Source: Stenotrophomonas nitritireducens
GTDB taxonomy: Bacteria > Pseudomonadota > Gammaproteobacteria > Xanthomonadales > Xanthomonadaceae
Direction: 5' to 3'
NCBI RefSeq assembly: GCF_001700965.1
Contig: NZ_CP016756.1
Coordinates: 2,408,501-2,472,500 of the forward strand
DNA: 64,000 nucleotides
Below the pieces are notes generated by a model. That model was not told where the DNA came from. It made no database searches and saw only the letters and a list, made by a program, of their open reading frames with translations. Shown here piece after piece: positions 31,401 through 39,400 of this stretch. Within the stretch, counting starts at the first letter, position 1, and every line of letters starts with the position of its first letter. The position numbers were made by a program, and so were the translations under genes.

Positions 31401-31515
31401 CAGCAAGCCGGTCCGTGCGCCGCAGCAGGCCACGGACTCGTCCAAACAGGGACCGATCGTGCAACCCCGACCCAACCCGCCGTCCGCGGCGGCTCAGCAG
31501 GAGGTGCAGCCATGA
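22477..31515 (+). CDS. giant surface protein of DUF11 and SdrD-B repeats
   Basis: A 3,012-residue secreted protein. GTG 22477 is chosen because GAGG sits 8 bases upstream; an in-frame TTG at 22459 has no such site. A long signal peptide (57 residues, hydrophobic core LAALGLMAGLMAAAP, cleavage near ALA-YNV) precedes about seven DUF11-type Ig-like units up to residue 1360 (each beginning like ADLELVKTSNP with V-T-N-x-GP), then seven SdrD-B-type units of 120-140 residues (about 1362-2247) with D-x-N-x-D-G calcium-loop sequences and a recurring NNFGE end. Further DUF11 and SdrD-like units and a Pro/Gln/Ala-rich tail follow. There is no LPXTG sorting signal, type V barrel or type I repeat. An adhesin or surface-layer role is inferred. 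Its stop overlaps the next gene by ATGA. Confidence 0.85.
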   Translation: MNKQFKQDSDVSHSFDVPTAGRPSRSWLRKACHGGLRGLAALGLMAGLMAAAPAALAYNVGLSSFQDSTSPWLMANGDPSGTNEGSNLTPLGGIVVYDAVIANIEASPVLGIAAVFDMAPGMTVYEIPSNCTSQTATSGALRIVCTFTSLPALGTQAFQLKMATSGMAKSVVGVHGAVGLASQAPTLNESVQTLDPATHAFFQGDSNISNNKLSDNTTLTDSADLELVKTSNPAAPGSVIGGGEVTYTLTVTNKGPGPASNFNVRDSLPSGFTVVAGSFQGAGAGWAWNAATTTATHATGLAANASTTFSFKAKADISAGDVTNHALVTSVGTIDTQPNNNPAQADTRVRAGADLGVDIAWSKSPATTDQPLDLKITVTNKGPETVNDAVIKGSLPAGMPWNGVDVSQAPSWACVPDVAGADPVLFTCTRQPGFSKSASGEVITINSTAPATPGDYTASATVDSALLEDPVTTNDSDSATVSVLADGADLELGKSKVNLQSLTDPELAPNKVPAGNTVASDMLSTLTLRNNGPADVIGNAEIQELLAEGEEFKSVRNGSFDCTAVPAAWSSGVRQLVTCRLKAAAYPFTLGQTQSLELITRARELPTGGAGALLVNNACTGGTMPNGYVGSAIANEPTTSTGVNADKVTANDCASGNGVAVTQGIANLKVSKETRAPTAGDRVLKVTDTEMSYIITVTNTGDATAGVVVNDKIPGWSNFTKASVTNTAGWACTAAETVICRSNATMMASGAVNTITIKLTHTDDVSPGFLVDSVGKTAACPNVPPAATNQPHFHCNTVGVGIDGTQPNSLGEGDWTDNYASDWVSAERYANMQTQSKTITTGRDDGQAGVNSVYRVEYRNDGPSAVPGVVMRDTFQLLAGDAGFVLIDAKTAGNVSCAVVSKDAGIVETQGQGGMSYSNSNAALEQTLTVACPATNFAAGSAQTLNITIRPNVNTGNTGRHFDNTGNFTIATGTGADYHGSDANGDFIYNSNTDVRDDTKDAQLTFKQGEADLAVQKKDVFDTFKDPIGYDGTQPAKNVLTYMLEVTNGGPSIATNVIANDWLTPPEGKTVSFVGASATSSTSDAAYGSTLCAVQGPATVTGNAAKTAKLHVICTLPGAGYGGNNASGVISSTTGQNKSYVYLRYRYETEPGASGDTVNNQVVVSSSERDPQAGNNDVTETTTLYMTADMGVVKTMVATAPSLDPSVALPPSVDVVSIKQDFWYVLTATNHGSGQSLARDRAKANGGGGTVIVDTLPAGVVVTDPAQIRWQKTGPAFTGASQNGTGLCTLASRTITCEVGDVTFASGNLGTVRIIVPSRWDALPPGSTAPLGTSNNTAKVTTEQIDPNPVNDTTTVPLNVVNLSIAGVVFVDSNGGTSDGIKQGAETGINGVTITLSGKDFNGTAVSRTLTTAGGGAYRFDNLPPSDAAGYTVTQSHVAGYSNGLVAPPTTGNDSATFNPGSYLAAVDSTYVAVVTPGVVANLGTIGTKGATAINYNFPKVQAVTLSGYVYADIGLNNVRDAGTDPAISPATVELLDASGNQIASKTTDANGYYEFTELHPGLTYSLREPLPAGYQDLPTAINPGRIGGVPCTICTTQTVATNTSRIDNIKLVAGSGTEFNFGEAQVASVAGVVYVDREDPTGTGLYDGNGTYNSGVDRGLGGVQIDLYDATGTTLLSTTTTDATSGAYGFVDFNVASGKVVAGAMYQISQTQPIALRSGKEATSNVINTIPVPVLGLRAQNFGEIAGNISGRIYLDATNNGVYNPTDADLDGVSVSLGANTLNVFGEVVAAQQTVAGKYVFRDLPSGTYAVTEQTQPLYNTAPTLNGATNAGSVSAGGTAGLATSKSVVPSAITGIAIAAGGSSPDNNFGEILPVSVAGTVFMDVNNDGVMSGAAEVGLDGVLIQLTGVDDLGPVSTTMVVPVNTANGGTFLFEGLRPGTYVLTEPNQPTGTANGITTAGTVSNIASGTATPVTTLPSAISAINLTEPGSASIDNLFGETPRDSSISGKVWLDTNDDGIVGSSENGLGGVTVTLEGTATDGTKISETITTNPDGSYAFTGLPPGQYTITEPTQPANTVDGKTVPGSTGGTAGKQGDPASVISTITLGVTTHSVDNNFAELPSGSISGRVFNDSNDNGVIEPDEVGYANVDVVLTGTDDMGVAVNMTLKTDKNGAYSFEGLRPGTYAVTEPTQPPATLNGFTTAGSIGGQRVGMATDKATVPSKISAITLAIGAKSIDNNFGEIGDSPDMLVSKSSTTVKFTVNNVATYTIRVRNGGQKPSFGEYIIKDRLPVGLSLAEIPAGNGWTCSGAVGDARFECRSSEVVNAGATSLSDITVKANVAAEAAQAGTVNNAVLIEGGGENEFRTPTTTERNTFEGDVSTLPVCDTAITQNVCRVPNQVQLSASVGGTVWFDIGSEDTLLDGGDERLHSWIVELVDAASGVVSKNTTTAADGSYRFGDVVPGQKWNIQFRDPVSGVLWAWPVNKETAGGMGVACDADKAISGSSASACRISENGSSQLQVVLEAGVHMPQQSLPVDPSGVVYDATTRDPVPGSIVTLSPVGVCNGYDPKTAVLNAMAGGYRIEGNAISMTVGSSGYYQFMFGPAAPARCEFRLTVTPPGGYQFVSSMIPPQDGSLSPAGAAGSSHLVQPQANAPTGAVGTPTQYWLSLFSGSATAGIVHNHIPLDTAEATGLVITKTGDRQTAEIGDTVQYTITVRQTAGSALATVNIVDTLPRGFTYIDGTGRVGGRAVDNPLGKPGPRLGFNLGPIDVGGQLVLTYRVRVGVGAQQGDGINRAQAHGCSITGGCIDPVGMTPVPGSIPSNRAEYRVRVTGGVFTEEACVLGKIFVDCNNNHVQDREELGIPGVRMYFSNGTWMISDSEGKYSYCGLTPQSHTLKVDPSTLPVGARLTTSSNRNLGDADSLFLDLKNGELHRADFVEGSCSNPLLEQVKARRTQGEVRAPETETGQSQLRFDSKPVRAPQQATDSSKQGPIVQPRPNPPSAAAQQEVQP
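26560..29219 (+). repeat. seven tandem SdrD-B-type repeat units inside the giant gene
   Basis: Units start near 26560, 26983, 27355, 27721, 28102, 28486 and 28846, giving steps of 360-423 bp. Each protein unit opens with a GxVxxDxNxDG-like strand and loop, contains a YxxTEPxQP segment and usually closes with NNFGE. Units 4 to 7 are most alike. The DNA copies have diverged well beyond simple recent duplication. Confidence 0.8.
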
Positions 31516-34500
31516 GCCGCACCGCCCTGCGCAAGATGCCGCGCGTAAGCCTGCTGGCCTGCGCGCTGGCCACCGCCTCGCTGCCGGTACTGGCCCAGAA
31601 CGTGGGTAGCAGCAGCCGATTCACGCCGGTCAACGGCGACAGCACCACGCTGTATCCGCGTTCGCTGACCACCCTTGATGCGCCGCCGGAAGTGGTGGCA
31701 GCGCGCTCGGGTGAGGTGGATTACAGCCGCAATGCCGGTGTCGACCGTGTCTCGGTGGAAGTGGACCGCGATGGCGTGCCGGCCGATGGCCAGACCCCGG
31801 TGCACATCACCGTGCATCTGCTCGGCGCCGACGACAAGCCGCTGGCCGGCAAGTCCTTCGTCACCATCGAGAACAGCGGTGGTCGCATCCGTCTGCCGGG
31901 TTCGCGTACCGATGAGTTCGGCCCGGGTGCCAGCGACGCCGACAAGGTGATGCCGGGCGTGCAGCTTGAAGTCGAGAACGGCGTTGCCGAGTTCGACCTG
32001 ATCGCCCCGCATGATCCGCAGGATGTGTTGCTGCGGATCACTGCCGGTGGCGAAACCGCGCAGGGAACCATTGGCTTCCTGCCGGAAATGCGCGACATGC
32101 TCGCCACCGGTCTGATCGAAGGCGTGCTGAACTTCCGCAACAAGTCCAACGCCAGCCTGATCTCGCCGGTGCAGCACAACGATGCGTTCGACCGCGACAT
32201 CCGTCGCTGGGAGAAGCAGTTCAACAACGGCAAGGCCAGCGCCTCGGCGCGCACCGCGTTCTTCGTCAAGGGGCAGATCAAGGGTGAGTATCTGCTCACC
32301 GCCGCCTATGACTCGGACAAGGATGTGCGCGGCCGCCTGCTGCGCGACATCCAGCCGGAAGAGTTCTATCCGGTCTACGGCGACTCCTCTTTGCGTGGCT
32401 TCGATGCGCGCTCGGCCGAGCGCCTGTATGTGCGTGTGGACAACAAGCGCAGCTACCTGCTGTACGGCGACTTCCAGACCGGCGATACCCTGGCGACCAC
32501 CAGCGGCGTTGGCGGCAGTGGCCCGATCCCGCAGCGCAGCCTGAGTACCTACAACCGCACCGCCACCGGCCTGGGCTGGCACTTTGAAAGTGAGCGCGTG
32601 CGTACCAATGTGTTCGCCATCGAGGATTCGCTGCGGCAGATCATCGAGGAGTTCCGCAGCCAGGGCAGCGGCCCGTATGCGCTGCGCAACAACGCGGTGC
32701 TGGAAGGCAGCGAGCGCGTCGAAATGATCGTGCGTGACCGCAACCAGCCCTCGCGCATTGTTTCGGTCAAGTCGCTGGCACGGTTGGTGGATTACAGCTT
32801 CGAGCCGTTCTCCGGGCGCATCCTGCTCAACCAGTTCCTGCCCTCGTTCGACAGCGATCTGAATCCGGTCTCGCTGCGCATCACCTATGAACTCGATCAG
32901 CAGACCGAGAAATTCTGGGTGGTCGGCGCCGATGGCCAGTACAAGCTGACCGACAAGCTCGAAGTCGGCGCATCGGCGGTCGAAGACCAGAACCCGTATG
33001 CCGAGTTCAAGATGGGCAGCGTCAACGCCGGTTATCGCTTCGGCCAGAACACCATGCTGGTGGCCGAGTTCGCGCGTACCCAGAGCGAGGTCAACACCAA
33101 CTCGCTCAACCAGGTGACGTCGCAGGGTTTGAAAGATGTCACTGGCCAGGTTGAAGGCGACGCATGGCGCGTCGAGTTCGCCCATGATGGCGACAAGTTC
33201 GACGCACGCCTGTTCGGTGCGCGTACCGATCCGGAGTTCAACAACCAGGCCTCGCCGCTGTACGGCGGCCGTGGCGAATACAGCGGCCGCATGTCCTACG
33301 CCGTTGGCCCGCGCCTGGAGCTGTACGTTGAAGCCCTGCGCAGTGAAGACCGCAACCCGGATGGCGGCAAGCGTGATGCCGGCGGCGCCGGTGTGCGCAT
33401 CGGCGCCACCGAGCGCCTGACCCTGGACTTCGGCCTGCGCAGCATCCGCGAAACCATCGGCATCACCTCGCCGTGGTCGAACACCGGTTATGGCCAGCTT
33501 TCGGGCCTGACCGGCGGTTTCGCCACCGGTTCGGGCGGCGGCGCGTTGGGCTATGGACAGCAGGCGCTGGACCCGGCCACTGGCTTGATGGTGATCAACA
33601 GCGGCAGCAACGGCGACACCATGACCAGTGACCTGCCGGTAGGCACCAAGCTGGAATCGGACAGCGCCCGCGTTGGTATTGGCTACCGCTTCAACGACAA
33701 GTTCAGCGGCGGCGCCGAGTACGAACAGAGCGTGAGTGGTGAAGACCGCAACCGCGTTGCCGCCGGCATGGACTACCAGGTGTTCGAGCGCAGCCGCATC
33801 TACGGCCGCTATGAAAAGCAGACCGGCCTGACCAGCGCCTACGGCATCACCACCACCGACCGCGAGGCCGATGCGCTGGTGTTCGGTATCGACAGCAGCT
33901 ACATCCGCGACACCCAGGCATTCTCCGAATACCGCCTGCGTGATGCGGTCAGTGGCCGCGATGTGCAGGCGGCCTCGGGTATCCGCAACAACTGGGATAT
34001 CGCCAAGGGCCTGCGTCTGAGCAGCTCGATCGAACGCGTCAATGTGGTGGCGGGCGATACCGGCGACAGCACCGGCCTGGCGCTGGCCCTGGATTACAGC
34101 GCCAATCCCTTGTGGCGTGGCGCGATCCGTGCCGAGCACCGCATCTCCGAGGACGTGCCGGGCACCACCGATGCCAATGAGGCCTTCAAGACCTCGTTGC
34201 TGCAGTTCATGGTTGCCCGCAAGCTGAGCCGCGATTGGACGTTGTTGGGCCGCAATTACCTGCTGGCCACCAACTACGAAGAACGCGGTGACGTGCTGCA
34301 GGACCGCTTCCAGCTCGGCCTGGCCTACCGCGACACCGACCGCAACCGGGTCAATGCTTTGATGCGTTACGAGTACAAGCTCGAGCGCGACGAAAGCGGC
34401 CTGACCCTGCTCAACGGCAACGTCGTGGATGGCACCAGCCAGGATGTACGCACGCGTGCGCACATCGTCTCCACCCACGCCGACTGGCATCCGTCGCGGC

Positions 34501-34892
34501 CGTGGTGGCTGACCGGCCGCATTGCCGGCAAGTGGCAGCGCGACCAGTTCGCCTATGGCGACGGCAGCCGCGTCAACAGCAGCTTCAACGCAGTGCTGGT
34601 CTCTGGTCGTGTCGTGTACGACATCACCGAGAACTGGGATATCGGCGTGCTCGGTTCCACCTTCCGTGGCCAGTACGGCGCCAACCAGTTCGCCTACGGC
34701 ATGGAAGTGGGCCGCCTGCTGCGGCAAAACCTGTGGCTGTCGGCCGGTTACAACTGGACCGGTTTTGAAGGCGACAGCGATCTCAATGGCTACGAGTACA
34801 CGCAGCAGGGCGTCTTCCTGCGCCTGCGCTTCAAGTTCGACGAAGACCTATTCCGCCGGGACCCGGTCCGCTACCGCGACCCGGCCCGCTGA
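31512..34892 (+). CDS. large outer-membrane beta-barrel protein with N-terminal Ig-like domain
   Basis: A 1,126-residue protein with a signal peptide (cleavage near LPVLAQ). Residues about 60-200 look like a bacterial Ig/invasin-type domain (VDRVSVEVDRDGVPADGQ, VHITVHLLGADDKPLAGKSF). A conserved-looking block follows (EEFYPVYGDSS, ERLYVRVDNKRSYLLYGDFQTGD), then alternating amphipathic strands to the C terminus (GVFLRLRFKFDEDLF), consistent with an outer-membrane barrel. No TonB plug or POTRA domain is recognised, so it is neither a receptor nor a two-partner secretion pore of known type. It overlaps the giant gene by four bases and probably anchors or exports that protein. I do not recognise a characterised family. 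Confidence 0.72.
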   Translation: MSRTALRKMPRVSLLACALATASLPVLAQNVGSSSRFTPVNGDSTTLYPRSLTTLDAPPEVVAARSGEVDYSRNAGVDRVSVEVDRDGVPADGQTPVHITVHLLGADDKPLAGKSFVTIENSGGRIRLPGSRTDEFGPGASDADKVMPGVQLEVENGVAEFDLIAPHDPQDVLLRITAGGETAQGTIGFLPEMRDMLATGLIEGVLNFRNKSNASLISPVQHNDAFDRDIRRWEKQFNNGKASASARTAFFVKGQIKGEYLLTAAYDSDKDVRGRLLRDIQPEEFYPVYGDSSLRGFDARSAERLYVRVDNKRSYLLYGDFQTGDTLATTSGVGGSGPIPQRSLSTYNRTATGLGWHFESERVRTNVFAIEDSLRQIIEEFRSQGSGPYALRNNAVLEGSERVEMIVRDRNQPSRIVSVKSLARLVDYSFEPFSGRILLNQFLPSFDSDLNPVSLRITYELDQQTEKFWVVGADGQYKLTDKLEVGASAVEDQNPYAEFKMGSVNAGYRFGQNTMLVAEFARTQSEVNTNSLNQVTSQGLKDVTGQVEGDAWRVEFAHDGDKFDARLFGARTDPEFNNQASPLYGGRGEYSGRMSYAVGPRLELYVEALRSEDRNPDGGKRDAGGAGVRIGATERLTLDFGLRSIRETIGITSPWSNTGYGQLSGLTGGFATGSGGGALGYGQQALDPATGLMVINSGSNGDTMTSDLPVGTKLESDSARVGIGYRFNDKFSGGAEYEQSVSGEDRNRVAAGMDYQVFERSRIYGRYEKQTGLTSAYGITTTDREADALVFGIDSSYIRDTQAFSEYRLRDAVSGRDVQAASGIRNNWDIAKGLRLSSSIERVNVVAGDTGDSTGLALALDYSANPLWRGAIRAEHRISEDVPGTTDANEAFKTSLLQFMVARKLSRDWTLLGRNYLLATNYEERGDVLQDRFQLGLAYRDTDRNRVNALMRYEYKLERDESGLTLLNGNVVDGTSQDVRTRAHIVSTHADWHPSRPWWLTGRIAGKWQRDQFAYGDGSRVNSSFNAVLVSGRVVYDITENWDIGVLGSTFRGQYGANQFAYGMEVGRLLRQNLWLSAGYNWTGFEGDSDLNGYEYTQQGVFLRLRFKFDEDLFRRDPVRYRDPAR

Positions 34893-34902
34893 GGACGACA
34901 CC

Positions 34903-35922
34903 ATGACCGTTATGCAAACCAAGAACCGTCCGCTGCGCTGCGTGCTGGCAGTTGCTGTCTTCGCTGTTGCCGGTACCGCCGGCGCCCAGCAGACCCAGCT
35001 CAACCCGCAGGCCAAGCGCATCAGCGACGAAGCCATCCACGCCGATCTGCAGTCCTACGAAGCGACCCAGGGCCGCATCCAGGCATTGAACGATGGCGGT
35101 CGCCCGATCCGCGACTACCACCTGTCCAAGGCGCAGTGCTGGCTGGATGTGTCCTTCCACGAATACACCCGCAACGACCGCAGCGCCTTCCCGCAGGAAG
35201 CACTGACCGAGTCGGAGAAGCTGATCGTGGACATGGAGAACGGCGTCTCGCCGATCCCCACCGACACCGCCCTGGTCAACGACGCCAAGTACCTGCGTGC
35301 CGACCTCTGGCAGCGCCTGAAAGTCATCCACGGCACGCCGGGCTTTGCCTGTGCATCGCAGAAGGTGGCCTGTGGTGAAGTGGAGCTGGTGCACGCCGGC
35401 AACGAGTTCAACCAGCAGCAGTGGCGTCACTCCAAGCCGTATATCCAGATCGCCGAAGACCTGGTCAACGAGGCCGAGACTGCAGCCCGCCTGTGCGGCG
35501 TCGATCCGGCCGGCCCGGCGGTTGCACCGCTGGCAGCAGGCCCGCTGATCGCCAACGTGCTGTTCGAGTTCGACCGCGACGGCTACAAGGACATCCGCAC
35601 CTATTCGCTGGAAAGCGTGGACCGCGCTTTGGCCACCATCGGCAACGAGAAGCGTGAACTGGCCGGGGTGACCCTGGTCGGCCATGCCGACCGCATGCAG
35701 GGCAATGGCTTCAACTACAACCAGGCGCTGTCCGAGCGTCGCGCCAAGACCGTGCGTGAGTTGCTGATCGGTCGTGGTGTGGCCGCTGACAAGATCCGCT
35801 ACGAGTACCGCGGTGACACCCAGCAGGTGCAGCAGTGCGACGGCGTCAAGCCGCGTGCCGCACTGCTGGAATGCCTGCTGCCGAACCGCCGCGTGGAAGT
35901 GCGGTTCGAGCTGGCGCAGTAA
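34903..35922 (+). CDS. OmpA-family peptidoglycan-binding protein
   Basis: A 339-residue exported protein. GAGGA 8 bases upstream supports ATG 34903, 10 bp after the barrel gene; a signal peptide ends near AGAQQ. A helical middle region (about 30-210) contains four Cys. The C-terminal 130 residues form an OmpA-like domain (VLFEFDRDGY, TLVGHADRMQGNGFNYN, LSERRAKTVRELLIGRGV, NRRVEVRFEL) that in relatives binds diaminopimelate-containing peptidoglycan. As third gene of the operon it would fix the barrel or giant protein to the cell wall. A strong terminator follows. Confidence 0.9.
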   Translation: MTVMQTKNRPLRCVLAVAVFAVAGTAGAQQTQLNPQAKRISDEAIHADLQSYEATQGRIQALNDGGRPIRDYHLSKAQCWLDVSFHEYTRNDRSAFPQEALTESEKLIVDMENGVSPIPTDTALVNDAKYLRADLWQRLKVIHGTPGFACASQKVACGEVELVHAGNEFNQQQWRHSKPYIQIAEDLVNEAETAARLCGVDPAGPAVAPLAAGPLIANVLFEFDRDGYKDIRTYSLESVDRALATIGNEKRELAGVTLVGHADRMQGNGFNYNQALSERRAKTVRELLIGRGVAADKIRYEYRGDTQQVQQCDGVKPRAALLECLLPNRRVEVRFELAQ

Positions 35923-36417
35923 GGTTTAGTTTGAAGTGCTGATCGACAACGCCCCGGCAACGCCGGGGCGTTGTTTGTTTGGGGGAGCCAAACACGCGTC
36001 GCCAACCGTGCATGCGCCAGGCTTTGCCCCCTCCCTTGCGCCGGAGGCGCAGGGGAGGGCGGGGGAGGGGGAGGCGAGCGCAGCTCGAAGCTTTGTGCTT
36101 CAGAAAGTACGTGGCGTGCCAAACGACAAGCGCGTCAACCGCCATCGCGAACAACACCCCTCCCCAACCCTCCCCTGTGCTGCGCACAAGGGAGGGAGCC
36201 AAGCCGCAGCCGAAGTAATCTCCTCGCGCTCGCAATCTGCCCCCGCCCTTGCGCAAGGCGCAGGGCAGGGCGGGGAGGGGTAGACGAGCGCAGCTCGAAG
36301 CTCCTTAGCTTTGGACAGCTCGAGTACGTCGCTCGCCAAGTCCGCCCAGCTGCCTCAAGAAGCCCCGATCCATCGGAATGGCTACACTGGCCCGGCTAAG
36401 TCGCATGGGAACTACCC
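35923..36417. other. 495-bp gene-free interval of GC-rich repeats
   Basis: After the terminator, two copies of a longer composite repeat lie at about 36028-36120 and 36240-36345: CCTCCCTTGCG-type hairpin, GGGAGGGG, then GCGAGCGCAGCTCGAAGCT and a GTACGT-CGT(G)GC... end. Between them is an inverted copy of the CCTCCCC hairpin (36157-36195). No coding potential is convincing. Confidence 0.7.
35947..35980 (+). terminator. strong rho-independent terminator of the surface-protein operon
   Basis: CAACGCCCCGGC (35947-35958) pairs perfectly with GCCGGGGCGTTG (35962-35973) around an AAC loop, followed by TTTGTTT, 24 bp after the OmpA-family stop codon. Confidence 0.93.
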
Positions 36418-39400
36418 TTGGTCTCCAGCTGGATCCTGCTCCTGGTCTCACTGTGCTACGCCGCGCTGCTGTTCGGCGTGGCCTGGTGGGGTGACCGCCG
36501 CCCGCTGTATCCGGACCGCCCGTGGCTGCGCCCGGTGGTCTACAGCCTGGCGTTGGCGGTCTATTGCTCGTCCTGGACCTTCTACGGTGCGGTCGGCTCG
36601 GCAGTGCGCTATGGCATCGGCTACCTGCCTATTTATCTTGGCCCGCTGCTGCTGCTGATTTTCGGCTGGCGCATCATCGAGCGGCTGGCGCTGATCGCGC
36701 GCAGCGAGAACGTGGTCTCCATCGCCGACTTCATTTCCTCGCGCTTCGGCCGCTCGCGGCGGCTGGCCGCGCTGGTCGCGTTGATCGCACTGATCGGCGT
36801 GGTGCCTTATCTGGCCTTGCAGTACAAAGCCGTCGCAATGAGCCTGCAGGTGCTGACCGGTGATGCCGCCGGCAAGGGCCTGCTGACCGATCCGGCGCTG
36901 TATGTGGCGCTGCTGATGGCCTTGTTCGCCATCCTGTTCGGCACCCGCCAGGTCGATGCCACCGAGCACCATTACGGCATGATGCTGGCCATCGCGGTCG
37001 AGTCGCTGATCAAGTTGCTGGCGATGGTGGCCATCGGCATATTCGCCTACGTCTGGCTCACCGACCGTGGCGATTCGGTGGTGCAGTCGGCACGCGCCTT
37101 GTTTGAAGGCATGCCGCCGGTTGGCTTTGTATCGCAGACATTGCTCAGTTTTCTTGCATTGATCTGCCTGCCGCGCCAGTTCCACGTTGCGGTGGTCGAA
37201 TGCGGCAATGCCGGCGACGTACGCCGTGCGCGCTGGATGTTCGGCGGCTATCTGGTGCTGATCTCGTTGATGATCGTGCCCATCGCCACCGCCGGTGCGG
37301 CGCTGTTCGGCACCGGCCTGGCCTCGGACGACACTCTGGTGCTGGCCTTGCCGATGTCCGCCGGCAGCACCACCCTGGCGCTGATTGCCTATGTGGGCGG
37401 CTTCTCCGCCGCCACCGGCATGGTGATCGTGTCGTCGATCGCACTGGCGACGATGATCAGCAACGACCTGGTGATGCCGCTGCTGCTGCGCCGCAGTGGC
37501 GACCACAAAGAGGCTGCCAATGTCGCCTCGCGGGTGCTGTGGATTCGGCGCATGGCGATCGTGCTGCTGGCGCTGGTGGCCTATGGCTATTACCGCGGCA
37601 GCAATGACGACACCATGCTGGCCGCCTATGGATTGATGGCGTTCGCGGCGGTGGCGCAGTTCGCGCCGGGCCTGCTCGGTGGCCTGTACTGGCGCGGTGC
37701 GAGCCGGCGCGGTGTTGAAACCGGCATGTTGGTCGGCTTCCTGGTCTGGGCTTATACGCTGCTGTTGCCGGCGCTGAGCCACGGTGGCTGGTTGGATGCC
37801 AGCCTGCTGACGGAGGGGCCATTCGGCATCGGTTGGTTGCGACCACAGCAGTTGTTCGGCCTCACCGGTTGGGACCCGCTGACCCACGGCACCTTCTGGT
37901 CGCTGCTGATCAACACCGTGACGATGCTGGTGGTGTCGATGCGCTGGCGCCCTGATGTGGCCGAACGCCTGCGTGCGGCGCCGTTCCTGGATCCCTATGC
38001 CAAGCGCCCGGTGGTGGCGGGCGACTGGCCGGCGCACGTCAAGGTACGCGATCTGCTGGCCCTGGCCACGCGCGTGATCGGCGACAACCGTGCGCGGCGC
38101 TCTTTCGGCGAACAGGCGCAGTTGCTGGATCGCGAATTCCAGCCGGCCGCCGCCGCCGACCGCGTCTGGGTGCAGTTCACCGAGCGTTTGTTGGCCGCCT
38201 CCATCGGTGCCGCCTCCGCACGCCTGCTGCTGACCAGCCTGCTGCGCGGCTCGGGTATGGACCTGGGCGAAGTGGTGGCGGTGCTGGACGAGGCCGGGCA
38301 GGAACTGCGCTTCAATCGCGAGATTCTTTCAACCACGCTGGAGAACATCAGCGCCGGCGTCAGCGTGGTCGATCCGGAAATGCGGCTGACTGCATGGAAC
38401 CGCCGTTATCAGCAGATGTTCGGCTATCCGGACGGCATGCTTTATGTGGGCCGCCCGGTTGCCGACCTGATCCGCTACAACGCCGAACGCGGTGAACTCG
38501 GCTCGGGTGACACCGAGGTGCAGATCAATCGCCGCATCGGCTATATGCGTGCCGGTTCGCCGCACGTGTTCGAGCGCACCGGTGCCGATGGCAAGGTGAT
38601 CGAGCTGCGCGGCCAGGCATTGCCCGGCGGCGGTTATGTCACCAGCTACAACGACATCACCGATTTCAAGAACGCCGAGCAGGCGCTGCTGGAAGCCAAC
38701 GAGAACCTGGAACAGCGCGTCGCCGAGCGGTCGCAGGCGGCTGAAGCGGCGCAGCAATCGAAGACGCGCTTCCTTGCCGCCATCAGCCATGACGTATTGC
38801 AGCCACTGAACGCGGCGCGCCTGTTTGCCTCGGCGCTGCGCGACAGCCTGCACGAAACCGACGAGCAACGGCATCTGGCCGAGCGTGTCGATGCCTCCCT
38901 GCGTGCGGCCGAAGAGCTGCTCGATGGCCTGCTGGATGTGTCACGCCTGGATGCAGGCGGTTTGCGCCCGACCATCACCGAGTTCGATGCCAGCGTACTG
39001 GTGCGCGAACTGGCGGCGCAGTACACGCCGGTGGCGGCGGGCCGTGGCCTGCGCCTGCACGTGTTCGCGCGCGCCGCCTGGGTGCGCAGCGACCGCCGCC
39101 TGTTGCGGCGCGTGCTGCAGAACTTCATGGCCAATGCACTGCGTTACACCCGTAGCGGCCGCATCGTGCTGGCGTTGCGCGTGCGCGGTGATGAGGTTGA
39201 ACTGCAGGTGTGGGATACCGGCCCGGGCATCCCCGAGCACCATATGCAGCAGATATTCAAGGAGTTCCATCGCTACCAGCAGCCCTTCGACTGGGGCGAG
39301 CAGGGCCTGGGCCTGGGCTTGTCGATCTGCCAGCGCATCTCGCGCCTGCTCGACCACGGCTTGAACGCACGCAGCCAACCCGGCCATGGCAGCATGTTTT

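Noticed and set aside
31494..34727. A 1,077-codon frame antisense to the outer-membrane barrel gene
   Set aside because: Low-complexity Ala/Val/Gly/His/Gln composition without motifs; the plus-strand gene has a signal peptide, overlap with its neighbour and barrel strands.
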